This document shows positions 1-8,545 of a DNA stretch of 64,000 bases, in pieces. The stretch's first letter is position 1; each line of letters begins with the position of its first letter. The notes beneath the pieces are model-generated. The model saw nothing but the letters and a program-made list of their open reading frames with translations, was not told where the DNA came from and did not search any database. Both the position numbers and the translations under genes were made by a program. This stretch comes from Bradyrhizobium campsiandrae (lineage in GTDB: Bacteria > Pseudomonadota > Alphaproteobacteria > Rhizobiales > Xanthobacteraceae), in the NCBI RefSeq assembly GCF_014529705.1, contig NZ_JAANIH010000001.1:1-64000 (forward strand), given 5' to 3'.

Positions 1-48
1 ACCGACTGCCGCGACGGCCAGTGCGGCCAGGATCATCTTGCGTAACAT
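1..48 (-). CDS. 5' end of a secreted or membrane protein (truncated by window edge)
   Basis: Only the first 16 codons lie in the window, reading MLRKMILAALAVAAVG from an ATG at 48. A GGAGGG ribosome-binding site sits 6-7 bases upstream of that ATG. Two basic residues followed by a run of Ala, Leu and Val is a typical signal-peptide start, so the product is probably exported. The rest of the gene lies to the left of the window and its function cannot be told. Confidence 0.6.
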   Translation of the reverse strand, partial: MLRKMILAALAVAAVG

Positions 49-150
49 CACTCACCCTCCGCGTGGAAACACTCCACACTTCAAAACAGGGCCAAGCTAA
101 TGTCACCCAACGACCGATGATAGGCGCGACGGCTCACTTCCGCGCGAGCA

Positions 151-462
151 TCAGCAACCGCGACAGATGCTCTTGATCTTTTTGTCAAGCAGCCGATTCT
201 CGGCGCCCACCGTCGCATCGGCCCCGGCGTTCGCAGGCGAAGCGGCGCCGGTGGTCACACCGGGTGCCGTGTTCGCGCCCGAGGACTGCGCCGTGCCGAG
301 GCTGTTGGTGCCAGGTGGCGATGCCGGCGCATTGGCGACGCCGCCAGTCGATCCGCCGCCCGACCCAGCAGAGCCTTGCGCGAAGGAAACCGCCGGTATC
401 GCGGCAAGACTGAAGACGACAATCAGCGTCTTCATCGAAGCACTTGCGAACAATCTCGTCAT
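151..462 (-). CDS. Small secreted Gly/Ser/Ala-rich protein of unknown function
   Basis: Encodes 103 residues. The first 28 form a signal peptide (basic start, hydrophobic run IVVFSLAAIPAVSFA, then AQG as the likely cleavage site). The mature part is low-complexity Gly, Ser, Ala, Thr and Pro up to about residue 85, followed by a short charged tail, ENRLLDKKIKSICRGC, with two cysteines. AGGAGAA stands 6 bases before the chosen ATG at 462; an internal Met at codon 10 is a weaker alternative. No family is recognised. The composition suggests a flexible periplasmic or extracellular protein, perhaps with a disulfide at the C-terminus. It is monocistronic, with the next minus-strand gene start 100 bases downstream. 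Confidence 0.6.
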   Translation of the reverse strand: MTRLFASASMKTLIVVFSLAAIPAVSFAQGSAGSGGGSTGGVANAPASPPGTNSLGTAQSSGANTAPGVTTGAASPANAGADATVGAENRLLDKKIKSICRGC

Positions 463-566
463 GGGAATTCTCCTGGACCGTCAACGGCCGCGGCAAAGAC
501 CGGTTCCGGAACAAATTCCGTCACATCAGCTTGAGATTCGATGGCGTCAGAAGAAGGCAAAGCAAG

Positions 567-731
567 ATGATGGATATCGATCCCTTTGCGGCCGGTGAAC
601 GCGCAGCGCGCGAAAACATTCCGGCCGAGGCCAATCCGTATCAGGACGGCAGTGACGAGCACGCGCTGTGGGCCGCCGGTCACGAGAAAGTCGCTGGCGC
701 AATCGAAGCGCGCGAATCCGAAGGAAGCTGA
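567..731 (+). CDS. Small RMF-like (ribosome modulation factor family) protein
   Basis: Encodes 54 residues beginning MMDIDPFAAGERAARE. The pattern of a Gly-x-x-Ala helix, an Asn-Pro-Tyr turn at about residues 24-26 and a second helix with Trp-x-x-Gly-His resembles the RMF/CrpP fold (PF04957), in which a small basic protein binds 70S ribosomes during stationary phase. Here the protein is acidic, so ribosome binding is not assured. AAGAAGGCAAAGCA precedes the ATG pair at 567/570. It stands alone, convergent with the PAS sensor gene. The family call is by motif memory only; it could be an unrelated short protein. Confidence 0.5.
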   Translation: MMDIDPFAAGERAARENIPAEANPYQDGSDEHALWAAGHEKVAGAIEARESEGS

Positions 732-755
732 CGCCGCGATGCGGACCCTCAATGA

Positions 756-2450
756 TTATGCGGCCGCCATCATATTCTCGGTGCGGTCCTCGATCATGGT
801 GACGAACATGTGGGAATCCTCGCCGGCACCGCCGATCTGGACCCGGCGGGCCGAAATGACGCGGCGCCCGCGCGCGGGATTGTCGATGGTGTCGACGATC
901 GGCTCGAGTTGCTGCTTCTGGGCGAGCAGCTGCATGTCGCGCCGCTCGATCAGTTCGGCCGCCTCGGCGGAGAACAATTCTCGTGCGGTCTTGCCGATGA
1001 TCTCGCCGCGCGACATGCCGATCATCTTCTCGGCAGCCTTGTTGACGAAGACGTAGCGCAGATTGCGCGCATCCTTGGCGATGATGCCTTCCGTCACGTT
1101 CTCGATGATGGTCGCGAGGAAACGCTCCATCCGCTCGAGGATGCGTTCGCGCTGACGCTGCTCGGTGACGTCCTCCTGCACCGATACCCAGCCGCCGCCG
1201 TCCATCGGTCTCTCGTAAATCTTGATGGTGCGGCCGTCGTTCAAGCTGATCTCATAGGCCGTCGGCTCACGCTTGGCGATGCGTTCCAGAACAGCCGCGA
1301 CATATTTCGTGACGTCGCCGCTGAACAACCCGCTCTTGACGCGGTGCTGAAGGATTTCCTCGAGCGTCGCTCCGGCCTGGATCGTCTCGGGCAGATTGTA
1401 GATCCGCCGATAGTTGGCGTTCATGGCGACCACAGCCGCCTTGCCATCGAGCATGATCAAGCCCTGCGGCATGCTGTTGATCGCGGCCGAGAGTTGCCAC
1501 TTCTTGGCCTGGTACTTGTCGTTGAACTTGTCGCGCTCGGTCATCGCCGCGTCCCGCGCCTGCGCGGTGCCAAGCTCGAGCTCCTCGAGCTCGAAGATGC
1601 GCGCCACCGCGTCGCGGAAGTGCTGCACGGCGCGCGCGAGACGTCCGATCTCGTCGTGACGGCGCAGATGGGGCACCTCGCTCTTGACATCCCCGTCCGC
1701 GATCCGGTCGGTCGCCTGCGTGATCTCGGCCAGCGCCCCGACCACCGAGCTCCGCATCACGACGACATTCAGGCCAGCGAGAAAGAGCGCGACGAGCCCG
1801 AGCATGAACAGATAGGCCGCGGCATAGCGGTTCGTGTCGGCGAGCTCATCGGCTTCCTGAGCCCGTTGACGATAGATTCTTTCGAGCGTCTCTAGGTCGA
1901 CGTTGAGCTTGTTGCGCAGGGTCCTGTTGGCATCGTTGTTGCCCCATTCGCGCGCCGCGGCGGGACTGACCTCCAGTCCCCGCCGCACCAGCTCCTGGCG
2001 GAACTCGATGAACTGCGCAATGCGCTGCCGGAACGTGGAGAATAATTGCGCGTCGTCGTCAGCGACGGTCCGCTCCATGCTCTTCACGGTGTCCGCGAGC
2101 TCGCTGTTGCGTCGAAGCAGTCCGTCGGCGAATTGCTTCGTCGCGCCACGATCGGCCGACATGTAGATACCGCGCGATTCCATCACGATCGCGTAGATCA
2201 GCGCATTGATCCGCCCGACGCCGATCGCAGCTTCCGCGGAGGTCGCATGCATGTGACGATAGGTCGTCTGCAATCGCACCGACTGGATCGACATCACGAG
2301 CAGGAACGTGGTGACGATCGCGAGAGAGCCCGCGATGCTGTACACCTTCTCCGCAACGCTCAGCGTGTCGACGCCGCGTGCGAAGCGAACAAATTTCTTC
2401 GAAAGCCGGATGACGGCCTCGAAACCGGACCGTGGCGCTGCAACATCCAT
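756..2450 (-). CDS. Membrane sensor with HAMP and two PAS domains, no output domain
   Basis: Encodes 564 residues. Visible parts in order: TM helix 37-58, a periplasmic helical sensing region of about 150 residues, TM helix 209-231, HAMP 232-285 (DEIGRLARAVQHF), a linker coiled coil 286-320, PAS 323-430, and a second PAS about 445-560. The protein ends right after the second PAS. There is no histidine kinase, GGDEF, EAL or chemoreceptor signalling domain. It may be a sensing subunit that hands its signal to a partner protein, or a truncated sensor kinase. AAGGAGAG lies 8 bases before the ATG. No kinase or response regulator is adjacent, so the partner is unknown. Confidence 0.75.
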   Translation of the reverse strand: MDVAAPRSGFEAVIRLSKKFVRFARGVDTLSVAEKVYSIAGSLAIVTTFLLVMSIQSVRLQTTYRHMHATSAEAAIGVGRINALIYAIVMESRGIYMSADRGATKQFADGLLRRNSELADTVKSMERTVADDDAQLFSTFRQRIAQFIEFRQELVRRGLEVSPAAAREWGNNDANRTLRNKLNVDLETLERIYRQRAQEADELADTNRYAAAYLFMLGLVALFLAGLNVVVMRSSVVGALAEITQATDRIADGDVKSEVPHLRRHDEIGRLARAVQHFRDAVARIFELEELELGTAQARDAAMTERDKFNDKYQAKKWQLSAAINSMPQGLIMLDGKAAVVAMNANYRRIYNLPETIQAGATLEEILQHRVKSGLFSGDVTKYVAAVLERIAKREPTAYEISLNDGRTIKIYERPMDGGGWVSVQEDVTEQRQRERILERMERFLATIIENVTEGIIAKDARNLRYVFVNKAAEKMIGMSRGEIIGKTARELFSAEAAELIERRDMQLLAQKQQLEPIVDTIDNPARGRRVISARRVQIGGAGEDSHMFVTMIEDRTENMMAAA

Positions 2451-2565
2451 GGCGCCGCTCTCCTTGGCTGAAAGAGCGTCACGATAGGCCTGGTTGCACT
2501 AGCGGAGGATTAAATTACCAGCAGGTACTATTACGGTGCGGAACCCGGCTACGGCTTCGAGGATT

Positions 2566-3096
2566 TCAGCCGATCCGCTTCAGGCCCTTCTTGAAGCGGG
2601 GACCATTGGCGACATAGAACTTCGCCGCGCTTCCCATCCTCTGGACCTGGGCGTCGTCGAGCGTGCGGATCACGCGCGCGGGCGAGCCGATGATCAGCGA
2701 ACGCTCGGGAAACTCCTTGCCCTCGGTGATGACCGAGCCGGCGCCGACGATGCTGTTGCGGCCGATCTTCGCGCCGTTCATCACGATCGATCCCATGCCG
2801 ATCAGCGCGTTCTCCTCGATGGTGCAGCCGTGCAGGATGACGTTGTGGCCGACAGTGCAGTTCTTCCCGATCAGAAGCGGAAAACCGAGATCGGTGTGGC
2901 AGGTCGAACCGTCCTGCACGTTGGCGCCTTCGCCGACCTCGATCCACTCATTGTCGCCGCGCAGCACGGCGCCGAACCAGACGCTGGCGCCCGGCTTCAG
3001 GCGGACCTTGCCGATCACGGTCGCGGTTTCCGCGATGAAGTAATTGCCGTCGGAGGGAAGGTCGGGCGCCTGCCCGTCGAGCTCATAGATCGCCAT
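2566..3096 (-). CDS. Gamma-class carbonic anhydrase / hexapeptide-repeat protein
   Basis: Encodes 176 residues of left-handed beta helix, read from repeats such as IGKNCTVGHNVILHGCTIEE and IGRNSIVGAGSVITEG. The three metal-binding histidines of gamma carbonic anhydrases (Cam type) appear at H67, H84 and H89. A short C-terminal alpha helix (150-176) packs on the helix as usual. The family forms trimers that bind Zn or Fe and hydrate CO2, although many bacterial members have no shown activity. The start has a consensus AGGAG 7 bases upstream. The gene follows the sensor gene in the opposite-strand order with no sign of an operon. Confidence 0.85.
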   Translation of the reverse strand: MAIYELDGQAPDLPSDGNYFIAETATVIGKVRLKPGASVWFGAVLRGDNEWIEVGEGANVQDGSTCHTDLGFPLLIGKNCTVGHNVILHGCTIEENALIGMGSIVMNGAKIGRNSIVGAGSVITEGKEFPERSLIIGSPARVIRTLDDAQVQRMGSAAKFYVANGPRFKKGLKRIG

Positions 3097-3183
3097 GGAG
3101 GTCTCCTGTCGCGTCAGCCCAAGCCATAGCGAAACGACGGTTTGGAGGCAAAGGGCCGCCGCGCCGCGCAGCCCTGCAAGAGG

Positions 3184-3513
3184 TCAGCCCAGCACGCCGG
3201 TTGCGCGCAGTGTCATCAGGAAGAAGGTGCCGCTCATCATGCTCCAGAAGCCGGCGATCACGGTCGCCATCATCACGAATTCGAAGCGGCGGCTTTCCAG
3301 CCGCATGCCGCGCAGCGTGTTGCGCATGATGATGAAGGGAGCCGCAAACACCAGGAACGGCACCGCCGCGAAGGTCCGGGGCGCGACGCCGTCCTGCAAC
3401 AGGCCGAAACCGGCGGGCCGCTGCGACAGGGCCTGGTAGCCATTGACGAGCGCGCCCGCGAGCGCGAACCCGATGCAGATCGAGAACAGAGTGTTGAGAG
3501 CTTCAGGTGTCAT
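3184..3513 (-). CDS. Conserved small integral membrane protein
   Basis: Encodes 109 residues from the ATG at 3513 (MTPEALNTLFSIC). Three hydrophobic segments can be seen, at about 8-26, 46-65 and 77-100, separated by short polar loops, so it is an integral inner-membrane protein. It may belong to a rhizobial domain-of-unknown-function family (I suspect DUF6949, from memory only). Reading can be extended upstream to 3558, but the added residues are not membrane-like and lack a ribosome-binding site. No function can be given from context; it lies alone between a carbonic anhydrase gene and a divergent membrane-anchored protein. Confidence 0.6.
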   Translation of the reverse strand: MTPEALNTLFSICIGFALAGALVNGYQALSQRPAGFGLLQDGVAPRTFAAVPFLVFAAPFIIMRNTLRGMRLESRRFEFVMMATVIAGFWSMMSGTFFLMTLRATGVLG

Positions 3514-3733
3514 CGGAACGTCCGCCCATACGCAACGCGAGGTCCCTTCCTGTGACAAATAGTGCCGGTTAACGCTACATTATCCTTAAGCGAAGGTTAA
3601 CGGCGCCGCCCGCCCCGCGCAGGGCCCCGCCCGTTCCCGCGAGCCGGGAACCCTGCGCGAAATCGCCGCCGCATGGCATATTCGCCGGTGATTCGTCGGC
3701 CGCCGGCCGACTTCGGCCATTTTGCGCGGCGTC

Positions 3734-4453
3734 ATGACGGTGTTTTCGGCAGCCTCCCCTCGCTCTCCCAGGACCAGCGCAAGGTCGCATGCGCGGGCGC
3801 ATCTCGTCGCGCTTGCCCTCACCGGCGTGTTCGCGGCGGGCGCGATCGCGCTGGTGGCCTATCTGTTGTGGCCGACCTGGAGCACCGGCGGCGCCGAGGC
3901 GCCGGACAAGCTTCCGGTCAGCGTCGGCGGCACGCTGTTCAACCTGCCGGTTCAGGCGATCCGGATGAAGATCCAGCGGCACTCCGGGCCGCAGGAGCGC
4001 ATCGATCTCGATTTCCTCTATCCCTCGCTGGAAGCGCCGGCCGGGCCGCGGCACGTCACGGCCGACACCGTGGACACGGCCATGCAGCCGATCGACCGCA
4101 TCTTCCTTTCGATCGCGGCGCATCACGATGCGCTCTCGCCCGAGCAGCGCGTCACGACGATCTATCCGCGCTATCTCGAGCCGACAGCGACGAGCCCGGA
4201 CGAGGGACTGACCATGCGGGCATTCCGCAACGACACGCCCTATGGCAGCGAGGACCTGTACGCCGCGACGAGCCCGGCGCTGACGGCGCGCTGCACGCGC
4301 GATGCGGCCACGCCCGGCATGTGCCTGTCCGAGCGCCGCGTCGGCGCCGCCGACCTCACCTTCCGCTTTCCACGCAGCTGGCTGTCGCAATGGCGCGACG
4401 TTGCGGAGGCGATGGAGAAGCTGACCGCGCAATTACGCGGGCCGCACAGCTGA
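3734..4453 (+). CDS. Membrane-anchored protein of unknown function
   Basis: Encodes 239 residues from the ATG at 3734; a TTG at 3722 is an in-frame alternative. A basic N-terminus is followed by one TM helix at about residues 24-48 (LALTGVFAAGAIALVAYLL), then a soluble region of about 190 residues that should lie in the periplasm (N-in, C-out). The soluble part has no recognised domain; it contains two pairs of residues such as CTRDAATPGMC that could form a disulfide. It is read alone on the plus strand. Nothing in the neighbourhood suggests a role. Confidence 0.6.
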   Translation: MTVFSAASPRSPRTSARSHARAHLVALALTGVFAAGAIALVAYLLWPTWSTGGAEAPDKLPVSVGGTLFNLPVQAIRMKIQRHSGPQERIDLDFLYPSLEAPAGPRHVTADTVDTAMQPIDRIFLSIAAHHDALSPEQRVTTIYPRYLEPTATSPDEGLTMRAFRNDTPYGSEDLYAATSPALTARCTRDAATPGMCLSERRVGAADLTFRFPRSWLSQWRDVAEAMEKLTAQLRGPHS

Positions 4454-4499
4454 GCCCGGCCGCGACGGAAAAGTCGAAAACAACCCCATGCACAGTAGC

Positions 4500-4590
4500 C
4501 GGCCGCCTGTTCCGGCTCAGCAATCTCGACAAATTCGTATTTTTCGAAATATGACTTGCTCCGTCGGGCAAAACAGGAGCATGATGGCAT
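4500..4590. repeat. Possible copy of a Bradyrhizobium dispersed remnant sequence
   Basis: The stretch around 4535-4585, including ATATGACTTGCTCCGTCGGG, resembles a short non-coding fragment that I remember as recurring in many Bradyrhizobium genomes. The window holds no second copy, so the call rests on memory. It begins the repeat-rich gap between 4453 and 5132. Confidence 0.25.
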
Positions 4591-4641
4591 CGTTGCGGTG
4601 GTCGGCTCGGGCGAGCGCGAACTGCGCGCGATCACGCGCCC

Positions 4642-4838
4642 TCACAGATTGTTGCCGATGACATCGGTGCCGCCAAGCTTGGTACCGCCGAGGCGCGAGC
4701 GCGGATGATCGAGCGGACCGAGCGCGACATGGCCGTGCAGGCCGAACTGATCAATGCAGAAGGCGTCACGGTCGCCGACGCAACGGCGCGACTGCGCATT
4801 GTCGAAGAAATAGAACTGCAGGACTGCGAAGCCAACCG
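4642..4838 (-). pseudogene. 3' remnant of a protein gene cut by a palindromic repeat
   Basis: On the minus strand an open frame ends with TGA at 4642 and reads ...LQFYFFDNAQSRRC...LGGTKLGGTDVIGNNL. Codon third positions in this stretch are strongly G/C, as in real genes of this genome. Going upstream, the frame enters the perfect inverted repeat at 4839-4919 and then a second repeat block up to about 5128, so no natural start is left. The simplest reading is the last 60-65 codons of an ancestral gene whose front was replaced by repeats. The family is not recognised. It could be chance coding potential. Confidence 0.35.
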
Positions 4839-4919
4839 CGTCATTGCGAGCGCAGCGAAGCAATCCAGAATCCCTCGGCGGAAGAAGTCCTGGATTGCTT
4901 CGCTGCGCTCGCAATGACG
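4839..4919. repeat. Inverted repeat, 'GTCATTGCGAGCG' family, 30-bp perfect arms
   Basis: The arms 4839-4868 and 4890-4919 are perfect reverse complements (CGTCATTGCGAGCGCAGC... and its mate) with a 21-base loop. This is the same family as the copies at 37571-37687, 55698-55821 and the short one at 40194-40223. Such extragenic palindromes are common between genes in Bradyrhizobium and relatives. Confidence 0.9.
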
Positions 4920-4952
4920 GTGTGGAGAGAGTGCGCCTCGCCGCTCGCGCGT

Positions 4953-5103
4953 GCCCCGGACGCAGCGCAGCGTCTCTTCGACGGTGCGCTGCTGAGCCGG
5001 GGCCCAGTTAGAGCGACGCGCCGTGGGGGTTCTGGGTCCCTCTGCACTGCAACGCCGTAAGCGCGTTTACGCGCGTCTTCGACGCGCTACGGGGGCGTTG
5101 CAG
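4953..5103. repeat. Composite extragenic repeat ('GCCCCGGACGCAGCG' family)
   Basis: Two inverted repeats lie in series. The first pairs GCCCCGG (4953-4959) with CCGGGGC (4997-5003), reinforced by GCAGCGC / GCGCTGC inside. The second pairs CTGCAACGCC (5047-5056) with GGCGTTGCAG (5094-5103). The block ends with CGTCCGGGACACGAGAG. A related fragment, CGCCCCGGACGCAGCGC, occurs at about 48494. This accounts for most of the gap between 4920 and 5131. Confidence 0.6.
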
Positions 5104-5131
5104 CGCGTCCGGGACACGAGAGCAGCCAAAC

Positions 5132-5350
5132 CTATTCCTGATCGACCAGATCGTCCTCGAGGATCGCCATCTGGAACTGGAACGAGCGATCATCGTCCTC
5201 GTCGTCGACGAACAGCACGCCGATGAACTCCTCGCCGATATAGACCTCGGCGCTGTCGTCCTTCTTCGGCCGCGGCACGACGCGGATCTTGGGATTGCCG
5301 AACACGCGCTTCAAGTACGCGTCGAGCTTTCTGACTTCTTTGACGTCCAC
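5132..5350 (-). CDS. DUF3126 family protein
   Basis: Encodes 72 residues, DVKEVRKLDAYLKRVFGNPK at the start and an acidic tail (DDEDDDRSFQFQMAILEDDL). The length and sequence fit the DUF3126 family, a small alphaproteobacterial protein of unknown function. Translation starts at a GTG with GGAGA 7 bases before it. It lies 123 bases downstream of cysE on the same strand; as far as I recall this pairing is common in Bradyrhizobiaceae, so it may be co-transcribed with cysE. The acidic, compact sequence suggests a cytoplasmic protein that binds another protein. Confidence 0.8.
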   Translation of the reverse strand: MDVKEVRKLDAYLKRVFGNPKIRVVPRPKKDDSAEVYIGEEFIGVLFVDDEDDDRSFQFQMAILEDDLVDQE

Positions 5351-5473
5351 GGCAAGTCTCCGATCAAAATTGGTCGGCGGGTTTTAGGACGAGACGCGGC
5401 CAACCGCCAGCATGAATTGCCAAAGAATTTGGGGACGAAAAGGGCCGGCAAATCCGGCCCTCGATCGGCGAGA

Positions 5474-6298
5474 TCAAAGCCCCATCGCGTTGATCATCTG
5501 GTCCATGGTGCGCGACGGCTCGGCGCAGCCGGCTTCGCCGACGATCTTGGCGGGCACGCCGGCGACCGTGACATTGTGCGGCACCGGCTTGACCACGACG
5601 GAACCCGCTGCAATGCGCGCGCAATGGCCGATCTCGATGTTGCCGAGGATCTTGGCGCCGGCGCCGATCAGCACGCCGTGGCGAATCTTCGGATGGCGGT
5701 CCTCGTTCTCCTTGCCGGTGCCGCCGAGCGTGACGCCGTGCAGGATCGAGACGTCGTCCTCGATCACAGCGGTCTCGCCGCAGACGAAACCGGTGGCGTG
5801 GTCGAGGAAGATGCCGCGGCCGATGCGCGCGGCGGGATTGATGTCGGTCTGGAACACCGCGGAGGCGCGACTCTGAAGATAGTATGCAAAGTCCTTGCGG
5901 CCCTTCAGGTAGAGCCAGTGCGCGAGACGATGGGTCTGGATCGCGTGGAAGCCCTTGAAGTAGAGCAAGGGATCGATGAAGCGCGCGGTCGCGGGATCGC
6001 GGTCGTACACCGCGACGAGATCGGCACGGAAGGCATTGCCGAGATCAGGATCCTCGCGCAGGGCCTCGTCGAAGGTCTGGCGCACCAGATCGCCTGACAG
6101 CGCGGAGTGATCGAGGCGGTCGGCGACGCGGTGGACGACCGAATCCTCGAGGCGGCTGTGATGCAGCACCGTCGAATAGATGAAGGTCGCAAGCTCGGGC
6201 TCGCGGTGGACGATGTCCTCGGCTTCGCCGCGAATCCGATCCCAGATCGGATCGAGCGTTGCGAGCCTGCCTCCCGGGTTGACCTGATGCACTGCCAT
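5474..6298 (-). CDS. cysE: Serine O-acetyltransferase
   Basis: Encodes 274 residues and transfers acetyl from acetyl-CoA to L-serine, the first step of cysteine synthesis. The N-terminal helical SATase domain (about 10-150) is followed by a left-handed beta-helix of hexapeptide repeats (about 155-250). The catalytic Asp/His pair is seen in FLDHATGF and SILHGVTLGGTG. The tail ends QMINAMGL; in many CysE proteins a terminal Ile inserts into the CysK active site, so Leu here is a conservative variant. A weak AGAGC precedes the ATG. It is followed by DUF3126. Length is normal for the family. Confidence 0.93.
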   Translation of the reverse strand: MAVHQVNPGGRLATLDPIWDRIRGEAEDIVHREPELATFIYSTVLHHSRLEDSVVHRVADRLDHSALSGDLVRQTFDEALREDPDLGNAFRADLVAVYDRDPATARFIDPLLYFKGFHAIQTHRLAHWLYLKGRKDFAYYLQSRASAVFQTDINPAARIGRGIFLDHATGFVCGETAVIEDDVSILHGVTLGGTGKENEDRHPKIRHGVLIGAGAKILGNIEIGHCARIAAGSVVVKPVPHNVTVAGVPAKIVGEAGCAEPSRTMDQMINAMGL

Positions 6299-6593
6299 GG
6301 AATTGCTCTTTCGAATGGGCTGGTTTTCTTGGCTCTAGGTTTCTTGTTTGTCGCGTTTTCCTGACGCGAACCGTATCGCTCTATAGCACAGTGTAGGCGA
6401 CAAAGTCCTGACGCGCTTGCCTGAGAGTGAACAGGGCCTTGCCCCGCGAAAGTCCCGCAACGCGTTGAAACACAACAGGTTCTTCCGGCGCCCCGAGACC
6501 CCAGGGTCGGCTCAAAATGGTCAGAGTCTCGCCAAATTCAAGCCGGGCCGCGTCAAACTATTGGTGAATTTCGTCGCAACCGTTATTGCGGGC

Positions 6594-7979
6594 ATGGTCC
6601 GGCACGAGGACGGAGCTGACTTGAGCATCACCACCGATCAATTGCGCCCGCAGGCTGCGGGTACGCTAGGGCTGTGGCTGGCGGCGGGTGCTCTGCCCCT
6701 CCTGATGATCGCGCCCGCATTCTGGAACGGCTATCCGCTCTTGCAATGGGATACCGGTGGCTATCTGGCGCGCTGGTACGAGGGTTATCTCGTCCCCAGC
6801 CGCTCGACCGTGTTCGGCCTCTATCTGCATTATGGCGAGAGCTTCGGCTTCTGGATCAACCTCGCGGTCCAGTCGCTGGCAACGCTGTGGCTGTTGCAGC
6901 TGACGCTGCGCGTGCTCGGGATGATGCAGACCTTCCGTTTCGTCGCCATCAGCCTGCTGTTGATCCTGTCGACGGCCCTGCCCTGGCTCGCAAGCATGCT
7001 GCTCACCGACATCTTTGCGGGGCTCTCGATCCTGTCGCTGTTTCTCCTGATCGTCGGAGACAGCCGTATCTCGGGATTGGAGAAGGCCTCGCTGTTCGTC
7101 TTCACCGCCTTTGCCGCCGCGACCCACAGCGCAACGCTCGGCGTGCTGCTCGGGCTCTGCGCCGTCGGCTGGATGATGCGGCCGTTTCTGGGACGTCGTC
7201 TCCCGATCGCCGGACTTGCCCAGGCGAGCCTGACCATCGTCGCGGGCAGCCTGATGCTGATCGCGGCCAATCAGGCGCTGTCGGGTCAATGGGCCTGGAC
7301 GCCCGGCGGCTATGGCGTCGCCTTCGGCCGCATGATGCAGGACGGGATCGTGGCGCGCTATCTGAACGACCGCTGTCCGCGCGAGAACTTCAAGCTCTGC
7401 CCCTATCGCAATGAGCTGCCCGCAACCGCCGACGAATTCCTGTGGGGCAACAGCATGTTCAACACCCTCGGCCGGTTCGAGGGGATGAACGACGAGATGG
7501 GATACATCGTGGTGCACTCCCTCGCGGCCTATCCGGTCTGGCAGGCCGAAGCCGCGTTGCGGGCGATGGGGCGGCAATTGCTTGATGTCGCGACCGGCGA
7601 AGGCACCAACGGCTGGATTCCCCATACCTACGGCATCATCGAACGCTACATTCCGCTACAGGTCGCCGCGATGCGCGCCGCGCGGCAGCAGAATTGGGAG
7701 CTCAATTTCGACTATGTCAACTGGCTGCACGTGCCGGTGGCGCTGGTCTCGATGCTGGGACTGGTGACGCTGCTCGGACACGCACTCGTCCATCGCAGGC
7801 TCGACGACCTGACGCTGCTGGCGGCGACCGTGACGCTCGCCCTGCTCGGCAACGCCTTCATCTGCGGCGTCATCTCGGGCCCGCACGATCGCTACGGCGC
7901 ACGCATGGTGTGGGTTGCCACCTTCGTGGTGTTGATGGCGCTGTTTCGCGCGTTTGGGGACGACAGCAAAGCGCGGTGA
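6594..7979 (+). CDS. Polytopic membrane protein of unknown function
   Basis: Encodes about 461 residues from the ATG at 6594; a TTG at 6621 with GACGGAG before it may be the true start. Eight or more hydrophobic segments are visible between residues 25 and 255 and between 375 and 455, with a soluble loop of about 120 residues between them that contains a CPRENFKLCPY cysteine pair. The WDTGGYLARWYEG motif after the first TM recalls the acidic first loop of GT-C glycosyltransferases, but the rest does not match GT39 or GT87 clearly. An earlier in-frame start at 6417 adds an unlikely basic leader. It is transcribed alone. Confidence 0.65.
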   Translation: MVRHEDGADLSITTDQLRPQAAGTLGLWLAAGALPLLMIAPAFWNGYPLLQWDTGGYLARWYEGYLVPSRSTVFGLYLHYGESFGFWINLAVQSLATLWLLQLTLRVLGMMQTFRFVAISLLLILSTALPWLASMLLTDIFAGLSILSLFLLIVGDSRISGLEKASLFVFTAFAAATHSATLGVLLGLCAVGWMMRPFLGRRLPIAGLAQASLTIVAGSLMLIAANQALSGQWAWTPGGYGVAFGRMMQDGIVARYLNDRCPRENFKLCPYRNELPATADEFLWGNSMFNTLGRFEGMNDEMGYIVVHSLAAYPVWQAEAALRAMGRQLLDVATGEGTNGWIPHTYGIIERYIPLQVAAMRAARQQNWELNFDYVNWLHVPVALVSMLGLVTLLGHALVHRRLDDLTLLAATVTLALLGNAFICGVISGPHDRYGARMVWVATFVVLMALFRAFGDDSKAR

Positions 7980-8033
7980 GATTGGGATGCAGAGTCATCG
8001 CGCCTCGTGACCATCAATGCGTTCACATGGGCT

Positions 8034-8447
8034 TCACATGGCCTTGGCGAGCGCGAACAGCCGAAAATCCTCCAGCGCCGCGTGGCGATGGGGGGCGACT
8101 TCGCGCCGGTAAGTCTCGGTGTCGACGATCGAGCGGAAGGTAGCGAAATCGCCATATTCATTGATTGCCGCTTCGTCCCAGCGTTCGCCTGGCGAGCCGA
8201 CGAGGCTGGCCAGGACTGGCACGGAAAACATCCGCACGAGCGGCTTACCGGCCGCCAGACGCCGGAATGCCGGCCTATAGCGTTCATTGAAGGCTTCGCG
8301 GCCCGAACAGGGCACCGCTTCGAATCCGTCCTCGTAACGCGCATGCGCGCGGTAGCGCAGCAGATTGAGCATATAGAGCGGCTGGCCGGGTGGAATCGCG
8401 CGCTCGGCCGCATCAAGGGCTTGCAGGGTGATTTCGATGAGGTTCAT
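8034..8447 (-). CDS. Dimeric alpha/beta-barrel protein, DUF1330-like
   Basis: Encodes 137 residues from the ATG at 8447. The order of a YMLNLLRYR strand, a YRPAFRRLAAG helix, an INEYGDFATFRSIVDTE segment and a closing PHRHAALEDFRLFALAK strand matches the ferredoxin-like dimeric barrel of DUF1330 and related proteins; this is a fold-level judgement. Biochemical function is unknown. The frame can be extended upstream to 8912 but that would overlap the LysR gene, so the short start is taken. It is divergent from the LysR gene at 8555 with only 107 bases between them, the usual arrangement of a LysR regulator and its target. Confidence 0.65.
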   Translation of the reverse strand: MNLIEITLQALDAAERAIPPGQPLYMLNLLRYRAHARYEDGFEAVPCSGREAFNERYRPAFRRLAAGKPLVRMFSVPVLASLVGSPGERWDEAAINEYGDFATFRSIVDTETYRREVAPHRHAALEDFRLFALAKAM

Positions 8448-8545
8448 GGGACGTCCCGCGTTCTGAGCGCCGCAAAATGCGCGCCACCGCTCCCTGTCTA
8501 GCCGTTCGCGAATGGCCCTTGTAGTGACTGCATAGCCATGATGAT

